A stretch of 42,198 bases of DNA. It comes from an uncultured Bacilli bacterium (GTDB taxonomy: Bacteria > Bacillota_I > Bacilli_A > RF39 > UBA660). The notes under the pieces are model-generated. The model was not told where the DNA came from, did not search any database, and saw nothing but the letters and a program-made list of their open reading frames with translations. The translations under genes and the position numbers were made by a program. Location: positions 1 through 42,198 of the forward strand of contig CALVRA010000010.1 of the NCBI GenBank assembly GCA_944358415.1, read 5' to 3'. Below are positions 1 to 7,321 of the stretch, one piece after another (the first letter of the stretch is position 1; each line of letters starts with the position of its first letter).

Positions 1-36
1 ATCGACATTGCCATTTCTAACTACTACTTTTGTCAT
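1..36 (-). CDS. rpsU: 30S ribosomal protein bS21, N-terminal end only
   Basis: Only the first 12 codons lie in the window; they read MTKVVVRNGNVD, matching the usual N-terminus of bS21. A strong ribosome binding site (GGGAGG) sits just upstream of the ATG at 36 and a good promoter lies at 65-93, so this is a real gene start. bS21 is a small basic protein of the 30S subunit. The gene runs off the left edge, so its length cannot be checked. It is separated from the bacteriocin operon upstream by a terminator. Confidence 0.85.
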   Translation of the reverse strand, partial: MTKVVVRNGNVD

Positions 37-64
37 AAAAATCCCTCCCTTCTTGGCTAAAAAT

Positions 65-93
65 ATTATAACACGCTTATAATTCGTTTGCAA
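65..93 (-). promoter_or_regulatory. SigA-type promoter of rpsU
   Basis: On the minus strand TTGCAA (88-93) and TATAAT (65-70) are separated by exactly 17 bases, about 30 bases before the rpsU start codon. Confidence 0.8.
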
Positions 94-102
94 GGTTAAT
101 GA

Positions 103-139
103 ACAAAATAAAAGAAAAAAGTAAGCTTAAATAGCTTAC
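103..139 (-). terminator. Rho-independent terminator of the bacteriocin operon
   Basis: The minus strand reads GTAAGC, a 7-base loop, GCTTAC, then a T-rich tract. The hairpin begins one base after the stop codon of the second peptide gene and closes the operon before the rpsU promoter. Confidence 0.85.
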
Positions 140-301
140 TTATACACTGCAAGATTTACCGGAGGTAATCCTTCTTATACTTGAGCCGAGGCTTTTTCCA
201 ATTTCAATTATGAGTTCAAATCCTTTAACGATGGCATTGATAAAAGTTGCTGTAATACTGCCACCGATAATGGATTTTAGTTCACTGTTATTTAATTGCA
301 T
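140..301 (-). CDS. Double-glycine bacteriocin peptide, second of a pair
   Basis: A 53-residue peptide. Its first 14 residues, MQLNNSELKSIIGG, are a classic double-glycine leader with E at -8, L at -7, I at -4 and GG at -2/-1. The 39-residue core is amphipathic or hydrophobic, contains a GxxxG motif (GKSLG), then a basic segment (IRR) and a tail with one Cys (KSCSV). The ATG overlaps the end of the preceding peptide gene by 10 bases, suggesting translational coupling. The exporter upstream has the C39 peptidase that removes such leaders. GxxxG motifs are known from two-peptide class IIb bacteriocins, where they mediate helix-helix contact. Killing activity and target are inferred. No immunity gene was recognised. 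Confidence 0.8.
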   Translation of the reverse strand: MQLNNSELKSIIGGSITATFINAIVKGFELIIEIGKSLGSSIRRITSGKSCSV

Positions 302-423
302 TTTTCAGGATTTAAAAAGCCTTCGACAATACTAATTAAGAAAGTTATGGCTCCGCCAATAGCGGCCCATATTCCATAACCTCCACCAGTTACTTGCATG
401 AGTTCTTTTTGATTTAAATACAT
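292..423 (-). CDS. Double-glycine bacteriocin peptide, first of a pair
   Basis: A 43-residue peptide starting 10 bases after the exporter stop codon, with a good ribosome binding site (AGAAAGGATAAA before ATG). Its leader MYLNQKELMQVTGG has the same 14-residue length and the same E-L, V and GG positions as the leader of the next peptide. The core of about 29 residues starts GYGIWAAIGG, continues with a hydrophobic helix and ends NPEKCN. The core resembles the neighbouring peptide around IGGxIT and IVxGF, so the two genes probably arose by duplication. The core has a second internal GG, which may be an alternative cut site. A pore-forming or signalling role is inferred from family and context. 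Confidence 0.8.
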   Translation of the reverse strand: MYLNQKELMQVTGGGYGIWAAIGGAITFLISIVEGFLNPEKCN

Positions 424-433
424 TTTATCCTTT

Positions 434-2449
434 CTAGTTATTCCGCTTTTGATTTAAAACAACTTTACCTTTATCAATTTTGATATATTGGTCAAATAAG
501 TCTAGGTTATCTAATCTATGCGATATATATATTATTGTTTTTTGAGAGTATTTTTTTAAAAGTTTTTTTAGAATTTTTCTTTCCATATCACTGCTGACTT
601 GACTTAGGGCTTCATCTAATATTAAGATGTTAAAGTTACCAAGGGCTCTAGCTAAGGCTATTCTTTGTTTTTGGCCATCTGAAAGATTGAAACCATTTTC
701 TTCTATTAAGCTATATTTATTTTCCCTAAACAATTTATCTATTTCACAAATATTAATATATTTTATGTTTTCTGATTTTAGGTTAATATTATCAATTAAA
801 CTTCCAGTGAAAAAGAATTCTTTTGAAGAAACGTATATGATATCTTGAAAGGAGTAATATTTAATATCTTTATTACCAATAGTTATGGTTCCTTCATAGT
901 CATCATAATAGCCTTTTAAAATTTTTAATAAAGTGCTTTTCCCACTACCACTTGGTCCAGTAATTAAAACTTTGTCATTTGATTTTATTTCTAAGTTTAT
1001 ATTTGATAGTATATTTACCTTTTTATCATAAGAAAAATTTATATTTTGCATAATAATATCACCTTTTGAAGTGGTATTTATAAGCGATTTTTGTTTATAA
1101 TCTAAGAATAAAATACTGGACAAGGAATATTTTAGTTCATCTAAACTATAATTAAATTCAAAAATGTTTTTAATTATTCTTAAAACTGAAGAAGTTAGAA
1201 TGTAGTATATTAAACATTCACTAATAGAAGTGTTTATTAATAAAATTATTATTATAAATAAAATAAAATCATCTAAATTATTTTTTATAAAAGAATATTT
1301 TTCATTTTGAGTTAGACATTTTTTTATACTATTATTTGAATTACTATAATGATTTTTAAAGGTATTAAATATTTTTGAATTAATGTTTAGATTTTTGATG
1401 GTCTCAAATCCACTAATAGATTCTATAATATAGGAGTTTAAACAATATTTTTGTCTTGTCATATCATCAATGAGAGTTTTTTTAAATTTTTTTTGCATTA
1501 TAGAGTATATAAAGAAGTAAAAGAAAAGTAAAATATATAAATTATAATTAATATTTATGATGATAAGTAGTACTATTAATATAGGCAAATCTATCATAAG
1601 TATCTGAGAGAAATGGATAATCGCACTTTTTAAAATATTTGAATCACTAAAGTAACTTGTGATTTCCCCAGTTGTTTTACGGCGGTAATAACGATAAGGG
1701 AGGTTTATTATTTTCCAAAAAATATCCAAAAGTAGCTGCTTATCTAACTGTAGATTAAATTTTATAACTAGTTTATTTTTTATGTATAAAAAGAGATTTT
1801 TAAGAAAAAACACAATTAAGAAACTAAAAAGAATGGATGCAATTATTTTTTGATTAAAGTTTGTCAAAACAAATGGAATAAAAAGTGTGGATAGGATATT
1901 TAATATATTTACAAGTAAGGAAATAATATTTAATAGGATAATTATTTTAATATTTTTTTTAATATAATACCAGATAAATTTTAAGGTATTTGGTTCTTTT
2001 TCGTGTTCAATAGGTTTAGTAGGATACATTTGAATGGATACTCCACTCCATATCTGCTTAAATTCTTTAAAGGTCATTTGTTTTAAAGTGCGTGCTGGAT
2101 CGGCTATTAATAATGTTTGTTTTTTTAAATTTACCTTATATATGACTATATAATGATGGTAGGAGTAATTTACAATCACATGAGCAATACAAGGTAATTT
2201 TAAGTTTTCTAAATTCTTTGTTTTAATCCCATAGCTATTAAAACCTAATGTTTTTAAAGTTTCAACAATATTATAAGCGGTGGTTCCATTTTGGTTTGTA
2301 TGCATCATTTCGCTTAATTTATCTATGTTGATATAACCTTTGTAATATTTTAATATCATTAATGTGCATGCTGGTCCACATTCTTTGATTCCTCTTTGTT
2401 TAATAAAAGGATATTTTTTGATGTTTTCACCTCCCTTATATATTAACAT
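434..2449 (-). CDS. Peptidase-containing ABC exporter for double-glycine peptides
   Basis: A full-length (about 660-671 residues) bacteriocin exporter of the ComA/LagD type. In order: an N-terminal C39 peptidase with catalytic Cys in IKECGPAC, its His in YSYHHYIV and Asp in IADPA; a transmembrane domain of about six helices (roughly residues 160-440); and a nucleotide-binding domain with Walker A GPSGSGKS, signature LSDGQKQR, Walker B ILILDEA and switch His in YISHR. It should cut the leaders of the two peptides encoded immediately downstream and export the cores. The ATG at 2449 has no good ribosome binding site. A strong one (AAGGGAGGTG) is followed 7 bases later by ATC (2422-2420), exactly where homologues begin (M)KKYPFIKQ, so translation may start at ATC. 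Confidence 0.9.
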   Translation of the reverse strand: MLIYKGGENIKKYPFIKQRGIKECGPACTLMILKYYKGYINIDKLSEMMHTNQNGTTAYNIVETLKTLGFNSYGIKTKNLENLKLPCIAHVIVNYSYHHYIVIYKVNLKKQTLLIADPARTLKQMTFKEFKQIWSGVSIQMYPTKPIEHEKEPNTLKFIWYYIKKNIKIIILLNIISLLVNILNILSTLFIPFVLTNFNQKIIASILFSFLIVFFLKNLFLYIKNKLVIKFNLQLDKQLLLDIFWKIINLPYRYYRRKTTGEITSYFSDSNILKSAIIHFSQILMIDLPILIVLLIIININYNLYILLFFYFFIYSIMQKKFKKTLIDDMTRQKYCLNSYIIESISGFETIKNLNINSKIFNTFKNHYSNSNNSIKKCLTQNEKYSFIKNNLDDFILFIIIILLINTSISECLIYYILTSSVLRIIKNIFEFNYSLDELKYSLSSILFLDYKQKSLINTTSKGDIIMQNINFSYDKKVNILSNINLEIKSNDKVLITGPSGSGKSTLLKILKGYYDDYEGTITIGNKDIKYYSFQDIIYVSSKEFFFTGSLIDNINLKSENIKYINICEIDKLFRENKYSLIEENGFNLSDGQKQRIALARALGNFNILILDEALSQVSSDMERKILKKLLKKYSQKTIIYISHRLDNLDLFDQYIKIDKGKVVLNQKRNN

Positions 2450-2482
2450 ACGATTTTTTAGGAGGTTTTCCTTTTTTATTTT
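2411..2482 (-). promoter_or_regulatory. Leader and ribosome binding site of the bacteriocin operon, shared with a distant leader
   Basis: On the minus strand the elements are AAAAAAGGAAA, then TCGTATGTTA, then ATATA and (G)GGAGGTGAAA. The same elements in the same order occur at 32420-32480 upstream of no intact gene. The shared part includes the ATG that opens the exporter reading frame. No clear -35/-10 pair was found, so the operon may be read from its own non-standard promoter or from rsmD. Confidence 0.5.
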
Positions 2483-2492
2483 GAAAAAAAAG

Positions 2493-3014
2493 TTATTTTC
2501 CGTAAATTTTTATGTTTTTCGGTCCATAACTTTTATTTTTTAATAATTTTAAGTTAGTAATTGGCTCTATTTTTTCATATTCACAAATAATGATACCATT
2601 TTCATTTAAAAGATTTCTTTCTTCGATTATTTTTAGAGCTTTGTTTAACTGATTACTTTGGTAAGGAGGATCTAAAAAGATAATATCAAATTTTTCCTTT
2701 GTTTCTTTTAGAAATTTTTTATAGTCTATATTGATAATATTTATATCTTCTTTGATATTTACACTATTTTCTTTTATTGTTTTAATAGCTATTTGGTTAT
2801 TATCAATTAAATAACATTTTTTAGCACCATTACTGATAGCTTCTAATCCAAGGGCACCACTACCGGCAAATAAGTCTAAGACGGTACTACCGTTTATATG
2901 ATTTTGAATCATGGCAAAAAGGGATTCTTTGACTCTATCCATAGTTGGCCTAGTACCGTCAATATTGAATCCATTTAATTTTTTTCCTTTATATTTTCCA
3001 CTGATAATGCGCAT
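2493..3014 (-). CDS. rsmD: 16S rRNA (guanine-966 N2)-methyltransferase RsmD
   Basis: A 173-residue class I SAM-dependent methyltransferase. It starts MRIISGKYKGKKL, as RsmD proteins do, has the SAM-binding loop VLDLFAGSGALGLEA and the catalytic DPPY motif (IIFLDPPYQ). It methylates G966 of 16S rRNA during 30S assembly. The length is normal. The ribosome binding site GGTGAG precedes the ATG. It lies 28 bases after ylbE, as in the Bacillus ylbD-ylbE-...-rsmD order, and is probably in the same transcript. Confidence 0.93.
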   Translation of the reverse strand: MRIISGKYKGKKLNGFNIDGTRPTMDRVKESLFAMIQNHINGSTVLDLFAGSGALGLEAISNGAKKCYLIDNNQIAIKTIKENSVNIKEDINIINIDYKKFLKETKEKFDIIFLDPPYQSNQLNKALKIIEERNLLNENGIIICEYEKIEPITNLKLLKNKSYGPKNIKIYGK

Positions 3015-3042
3015 TTTTTCTCACCATTTATATTTTAACACA

Positions 3043-3264
3043 TCATTTGAAAGTTCCCAAAACTTTTTCTAACATTTCAAAAGTATTTATGGCTTTTTCT
3101 AATCTATCCATTTTATATAGTTTATATGTTTGTTTGACTTCGTTTTCAAAGTTTTTAAATTCATTTGGGTTTCTATTTAAGATTTTATACCAATGGGAAT
3201 TTTTTCTAAGATGTCTAAGATAGTATTCATTTTCTTTGATTTTAAACTGAAGTTCTAAGGTCAT
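3043..3264 (-). CDS. ylbE: YlbE-like protein
   Basis: A 73-residue protein with the YlbE signature of a conserved WYKILNRNP motif followed by a short helical tail. Its ATG overlaps the stop of ylbD (TAATG), so the two are translationally coupled. Synteny with ylbD and rsmD supports the call. The function of YlbE is not established; no transmembrane segment or catalytic motif is visible. Confidence 0.8.
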   Translation of the reverse strand: MTLELQFKIKENEYYLRHLRKNSHWYKILNRNPNEFKNFENEVKQTYKLYKMDRLEKAINTFEMLEKVLGTFK

Positions 3265-3602
3265 TAGTCATCAAAATGTTTATAAATTGGTCTAGGTTTA
3301 TGGGTGTTTTGAGGCATTTGTTTATTTATTGACATATCTTGAAGGAGACTTAATACTCTTTGAAGACTATTGACTCCGTTTTGAATACCATCTAAATCAA
3401 TTCCTTTGATAAAATTATTTAAATCAAAGTTTGTTTGTTTTGGGGGTTCGGTTTTTAAATATTCTTGCCAAGCGCTTTTATCTTCACCATATAAATCATA
3501 TATTTCGTAAAATTTTTGCCAGGTCATTTTACCATCTTTAACATGTTTTAATAATATGGGGTTATTTTTGACAAAATCTTTAAATTTTTCTTTGGTTTCC
3601 AT
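3264..3602 (-). CDS. ylbD: YlbD-like protein
   Basis: A 112-residue protein. The first 55 residues (FKDFVKNNPILLKHVKDGKM, then TWQKFYEIYDLYGED) resemble YlbD, annotated in Bacillus as a putative spore coat protein. The start at 3602 is chosen because AGGTGAT lies 5 bases upstream; the frame stays open for 15 more codons without support. The middle carries repeated hydrophobic residues typical of a short helix pair. It overlaps ylbE by one base. A coat role here is not shown by the sequence. Confidence 0.75.
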   Translation of the reverse strand: METKEKFKDFVKNNPILLKHVKDGKMTWQKFYEIYDLYGEDKSAWQEYLKTEPPKQTNFDLNNFIKGIDLDGIQNGVNSLQRVLSLLQDMSINKQMPQNTHKPRPIYKHFDD

Positions 3603-3617
3603 TTTATCACCTATATT

Positions 3618-3647
3618 AATATATTCTTTATAAGAACAAAATATCAA
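3618..3647 (-). promoter_or_regulatory. Likely promoter of ylbD-ylbE-rsmD
   Basis: The minus strand has TTGATA (3642-3647) and TATATT (3618-3623), 18 bases apart, upstream of the ylbD ribosome binding site. Confidence 0.5.
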
Positions 3648-3659
3648 ATAAATTTAACA

Positions 3660-3938
3660 TTAGCTTGCCTCACAGTAAGCTCTTTCTAAATCTAACAAAC
3701 TATTTTTAAGCGAGCAGCTATCCACTTCTTTTAGCCACTCTTTTTCTTTAGATAATGATAGGATTAATTTTATTTGATCAAAAGCACTTTTACTTTTAAC
3801 TATTTCTTTATATTCTTTTATTTTATCATCTAAAAAATAATTATATATAAATCTTGCGCGCCCTATAGTTTTATTAATTAACTGTTCTTGCTCTTTTGTT
3901 GGATAAAGTCTAAACATATAACCTTTTAATATTTTCAT
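3660..3938 (-). pseudogene. N-terminal remnant of an IS200/IS605-family TnpB
   Basis: A 92-residue frame starting MKILKGYMFRLYPTKEQEQL and containing ARFIYNYFL and the segment WLKEVDSCSLKNSLLDLERAY. These are the N-terminal helix-turn-helix and wedge region of TnpB/OrfB. Intact TnpB is about 350-400 residues; here translation stops right after the conserved AY, and all RuvC and zinc-finger parts are missing. No TnpA, right end or remaining tnpB sequence was found downstream, where the ylbD promoter begins. The fragment keeps an intact promoter and ribosome binding site (GAAGGTGATGCA before ATG), so a short DNA-binding protein could still be made. The start at 3938 replaces an upstream GTG. 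Confidence 0.75.
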
Positions 3939-4017
3939 TGCATCACCTTCTATCTTTGGTGTATTCACTATAACACATACTATTTATTTTACAAAGCAAA
4001 TTCCTAGTATATGAAAA
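3926..4017 (-). repeat. Promoter/leader cassette, copy A (before the TnpB remnant)
   Basis: This stretch is nearly identical to 23883-24023 in front of recX. It runs from the first 14 coding bases (ATGAAAATATTAAA) back through the ribosome binding site and the promoter to the tail of the preceding gene's terminator. Copy A lacks about 45 bases that copy B carries. The promoter on the minus strand is TTGTAA (3989-3994), 16 bases, and extended -10 TGTTATAGT (TATAGT at 3967-3972). Confidence 0.85.
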
Positions 4018-4034
4018 AAAGACCTGATGGTCTT
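4013..4034 (-). terminator. Terminator of the secreted TasA-like gene
   Basis: The minus strand reads AAGACC ATCA GGTCTT followed by seven T. The hairpin includes part of the stop codon of the gene before it. Confidence 0.85.
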
Positions 4035-4524
4035 AGTTTTGAATATAATTTAATTTTATAGTATACGAAGCTTCTCTAGCCTCAGGCTGTGAGGTAACTT
4101 TATCATTATAAGAAACAGTGACATCAAATGTTTGGGACTTTCCTGCTTCTAATAAATCATTTTGATTTATGCCTTTAGTTTCAAAGACGATAGCTGGGTT
4201 AGTAGATGGGGTTTCTTGGATATTTTTAACTTTAGCATCGACGTTTCCATTATTGGTGACGGTTACTTCATAAGTCATACTATCTCCAGGAGATATGAGT
4301 GATGTTTTAAAGGTGGCCGAAGTACCTGAGGTTATTGGTTCAATTACTTTTGAGGCACTACCAGTTATGTTTTTTACGGTTATATTTGTGATTTTTATAT
4401 CCCAGTTACTTGTTATATTAGAGGTTCCAGTAATTTTTAACTGTGAGGTAAAAGCCGCATAGCCTATGGCTAATATACAAATACTGGCAATTAATATAGT
4501 TATTATTAGATAATTTTTTTTCAT
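4033..4524 (-). CDS. TasA/camelysin-like secreted protein (SipW-type signal peptide)
   Basis: A 163-residue protein with a signal peptide (hydrophobic residues 5-24, then GYAAFTSQL) followed by a WD(I/V)xxxxI segment and a beta-rich domain with SPGDSMTYEVTVTNNG and a C-terminal LNYIQ. It is the same family as the four paralogues at 16400-18996. TasA/camelysin proteins are exported by SipW-type signal peptidases and form surface fibres; a matching peptidase is encoded at 15128-16270. This copy stands alone, with its own extended -10 (TGATATAAT, 4542-4547) and terminator. Its position behind the promoter cassette and TnpB remnant suggests local rearrangement. Fibre formation is inferred. Confidence 0.8.
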   Translation of the reverse strand: MKKNYLIITILIASICILAIGYAAFTSQLKITGTSNITSNWDIKITNITVKNITGSASKVIEPITSGTSATFKTSLISPGDSMTYEVTVTNNGNVDAKVKNIQETPSTNPAIVFETKGINQNDLLEAGKSQTFDVTVSYNDKVTSQPEAREASYTIKLNYIQN

Positions 4525-4566
4525 ATTCTCACCCTAATATGATTATATCATATTTTTTGATTATTT

Positions 4567-4594
4567 TAGAAAAAAGTCCTACTAAGTAAGACTT
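4567..4594 (-). terminator. Terminator after the ltaS operon
   Basis: The minus strand reads AAGTCTTAC TTA GTAGGACTT with one G-U pair, then six T. It overlaps the end of the last gene. Confidence 0.85.
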
Positions 4595-5226
4595 TTTTCA
4601 CTCATAGAAGCAACTTCTATTTTTTTACCACTGTGAATTAGGATTAAACTTCCTTCAGTTTGATAACCTAAATCTTCTTTATATTCAGTTTTGAAGTTAT
4701 ATATATAAGCTTTATCATCGGTATTTTCACCATATTTGTAGCTTTCATTTTTGACTTTTGTAACTGTTACATTAGTAACTTCTGGAAGTGTTTGGTCACG
4801 CTCACCATAAACATCGCTTTCAACGGATTTATACATAGAGTCCATAGCATATTTTTCAAAGTCATTTTGATAGTTTGAGTAGACAAATTCTTTACCACCT
4901 ACATCGTTTTTGCTGATTTTATTATCTAAGTTAAAGAAGTCAGCGACAAACATTTGAGCGACTAAGGAAGCATATTTTTCTTCATCAACTTCTTTTTCGT
5001 TTAAGGTTTTTTCAAGTTCTTTGAAAAGTTTTTTATAGTAAGCTGTAGCACTATCTTTTAAGGTATATCCATAGGCTTCGATATTGGCTACTTCTTTTAC
5101 TTCTTTAGTTTTTGTTTCTTTATGAGTTAATTTTCCAAGTGCGAGAATACCTCCAGCAATTATTAAAATTAATAATATAATGACAATAGCTATTCTTTTA
5201 ACATTTAATTTACGTTTCTTTTTCAT
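4582..5226 (-). CDS. Membrane-anchored extracytoplasmic protein downstream of ltaS
   Basis: A 214-residue protein not assigned to a named family. It has a basic N-terminus, one membrane helix (about residues 10-30, IVIILLILIIAGGILALG), a charged linker and an acidic, helical-then-beta extracellular domain with the notable stretch VAQMFVADFFNLDNKISKND. Its ATG overlaps the ltaS stop codon by 4 bases and its ribosome binding site (AAAGGAGGGC) lies inside ltaS, so the two are made together. This suggests a partner or regulator of lipoteichoic acid synthesis, which is inference. Anchored proteins of this layout often follow envelope-enzyme genes in this group. Confidence 0.7.
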   Translation of the reverse strand: MKKKRKLNVKRIAIVIILLILIIAGGILALGKLTHKETKTKEVKEVANIEAYGYTLKDSATAYYKKLFKELEKTLNEKEVDEEKYASLVAQMFVADFFNLDNKISKNDVGGKEFVYSNYQNDFEKYAMDSMYKSVESDVYGERDQTLPEVTNVTVTKVKNESYKYGENTDDKAYIYNFKTEYKEDLGYQTEGSLILIHSGKKIEVASMSEKSLT

Positions 5227-7271
5227 TTTTGCCCTCCTTTTATTACTTCATCTGACTCTTTAGTTTTCTTAATTAAGTCATGAACAATGATATCATTTGA
5301 TACAGCTATTTCTTTTTCAGCTTTTTCAGTATACTTTGAAATATAGTCTTTACTGATGACTGAGGCTTCATCAAAGACAATGGCCTGACCATTTTGACTA
5401 TCATAATACATTTTATCTGTGATCCAGTTACCATTGGGGAATACGACATAGTGGTCATTATCTGAGAATATATCTTTACCTAGGGCATATTCATCATATA
5501 TGCCAAGCATATTACCTAGGGTTGGTAAGACGTCATACATACCAGTTACGCTAGTTATTTCTTTGTTGATTTTTTTCCTTAAACTTTCGTCTTTTGTCCA
5601 AATAATGAATGGTACTTTACGATTTAATTCATAGTCATATTTAGTATATTCTTTATATTCTGGGTCAGAAGATGCTCTTTTTGAGTCAGTTTCAGGGTTA
5701 TAATTATAATAATAATCATATTCTGATTTTTTGACTTTAGCATCATGATCACCATAGATTACTAAAACAGTATCTTCAAGTAATCCTTCTTTATCTAATT
5801 CGTCTACAAACTGTCCAATAGCTTCATCGGCATAATGAGCAGTTGTAAAATAGTTACCTAAAGTGGTGTCTTTTAAATAATCATTGGTTACTTCAGTTTG
5901 CTGTCCAGTTAATTCATCGGTTTTAGTATAATGATAAGTTAAATCTAAGTCGGTTTTATCTTCTAAGCCTTCAAATGGTGTATGATTGGTAAGCATGATT
6001 AGAAGTCCGTAATATTTATCGTGTTTATTTTTTATGTTTTTTATTTTTTGAACAGACTGTCTAAAGAATGATTTATCAGAAAGTCCAAGGCCAATATTTT
6101 CATCTAATTTATAATCTTTATCATAATAATAGAAACGGTCGTAGCCTAACTGTTTATGCATTACTTCTCTATTCCACATATTTCCTTTATTAGCATGCAT
6201 ACTAAAGACATAGTAATCTTCATCTTTTAAGAATTTTTGAATTGATGGATACTCTCTATCCCAGTAACTGACAAATACGGTACCACTACTAGCTGGAAGC
6301 AAAGATGTACTATAGGTAAATTCGGTATCACTACTTGTTCCAACACTTTCTTGTGAATAAAAGTTTGAAAAGTACATACCTTCTTCAGCTAATTTTTTTA
6401 GATTAGGTGTTATGTCTTTGCCATTTATTTTAGTGTCTAATAGATAATTTTGTATGCTTTCAGCATGGATAGCAATAACATTTTTTCCTTTGAAGATATC
6501 AGTATATTCATTGGTTTTATCTTCATTTGGATTTTCTTTATAGTAGTCCCTAAATTCTTTAGCGGCTTGGTCATAGCCAAATAAAGGACTTATTTGTGGC
6601 TTTAGACTAGCTATTAGGTCATTTCCTTGATAGACATAAATACCAAATTTCATGACAACATATTCCCTATTCCACTGTTTATATAGTCTACTGATGTCAG
6701 TTCCAGTTAAGCCAGAGACGAAGAAACCGGTAACAATAGTAGCAGCTAATAAAACTTTTAAAACGCTTACTTTTAGCTTATTTTTAATTTTTAATTTACT
6801 ATAGTAACCTTGTTTTATAAGTTTACGGTGAACGAATATCATGGTTAATGGAGCCCATATATAGCAAAAATCTTTTAACTCCATAATTGTTTTTAAAGCT
6901 CCAGTTACACCACCTAGCTGTAAAGAGGTGGCTAGAAGTGAAAAGGAAGTGAAAGAGGAATAGTTGGTATAATAAATTGAGTTTATTAAGCAAATCATGG
7001 TCAAAATTATCGACCAAGTTATGAAATATTTAAATCTATTTTTTGGTTTAAAAGCATAAGCAAAGGCACCAACAAAGAGAATAAAGGCAAGATCTGCTAA
7101 GATTGGTGAAATTGCAGTATAGTTTTTTACAGTGAAAAATCTAACTAATAAACCGTTGATTAAAGAAGTGATAATAAAAACTGAAAATAAAACATTGTTT
7201 TTGAAAAAGTAGATGACATTATCTTTAGATTTTTTTATGACATCAATTAATTTCTCTAAAAATTTTTTCAT
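5223..7271 (-). CDS. ltaS: LtaS-type lipoteichoic acid synthase (sulfatase fold)
   Basis: A 682-residue polytopic enzyme. About five N-terminal membrane helices (residues 25-200) are followed by a long linker and an extracellular alkaline-phosphatase/sulfatase-like domain. Visible active-site parts are the metal-binding Glu in IAIHAES, the nucleophilic Thr in VGTSSDTEF, LTNHTPFEG, and the metal pair in VIYGDHDAK. LtaS transfers glycerophosphate from phosphatidylglycerol to the growing teichoic acid outside the membrane. The start at 7271 is chosen because GAGGTGG lies just upstream; an upstream TTG in the same frame has no such site. A predicted structured RNA with terminator lies directly upstream (7322-7449). 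A plain LtaS-family sulfatase with another glycerol-phosphate substrate cannot be excluded. Confidence 0.88.
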   Translation of the reverse strand: MKKFLEKLIDVIKKSKDNVIYFFKNNVLFSVFIITSLINGLLVRFFTVKNYTAISPILADLAFILFVGAFAYAFKPKNRFKYFITWSIILTMICLINSIYYTNYSSFTSFSLLATSLQLGGVTGALKTIMELKDFCYIWAPLTMIFVHRKLIKQGYYSKLKIKNKLKVSVLKVLLAATIVTGFFVSGLTGTDISRLYKQWNREYVVMKFGIYVYQGNDLIASLKPQISPLFGYDQAAKEFRDYYKENPNEDKTNEYTDIFKGKNVIAIHAESIQNYLLDTKINGKDITPNLKKLAEEGMYFSNFYSQESVGTSSDTEFTYSTSLLPASSGTVFVSYWDREYPSIQKFLKDEDYYVFSMHANKGNMWNREVMHKQLGYDRFYYYDKDYKLDENIGLGLSDKSFFRQSVQKIKNIKNKHDKYYGLLIMLTNHTPFEGLEDKTDLDLTYHYTKTDELTGQQTEVTNDYLKDTTLGNYFTTAHYADEAIGQFVDELDKEGLLEDTVLVIYGDHDAKVKKSEYDYYYNYNPETDSKRASSDPEYKEYTKYDYELNRKVPFIIWTKDESLRKKINKEITSVTGMYDVLPTLGNMLGIYDEYALGKDIFSDNDHYVVFPNGNWITDKMYYDSQNGQAIVFDEASVISKDYISKYTEKAEKEIAVSNDIIVHDLIKKTKESDEVIKGGQK

Positions 7272-7321
7272 ATTCCACCTCAATTACTTCTAACATTATA
7301 GCACGTTTTTTATAGAACAAC

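Noticed and set aside
3660-3938. TnpB-like repressor (TldR-type) instead of a remnant
   Set aside because: Such repressors keep most of the TnpB length; here everything after the N-terminal 90 residues is missing.
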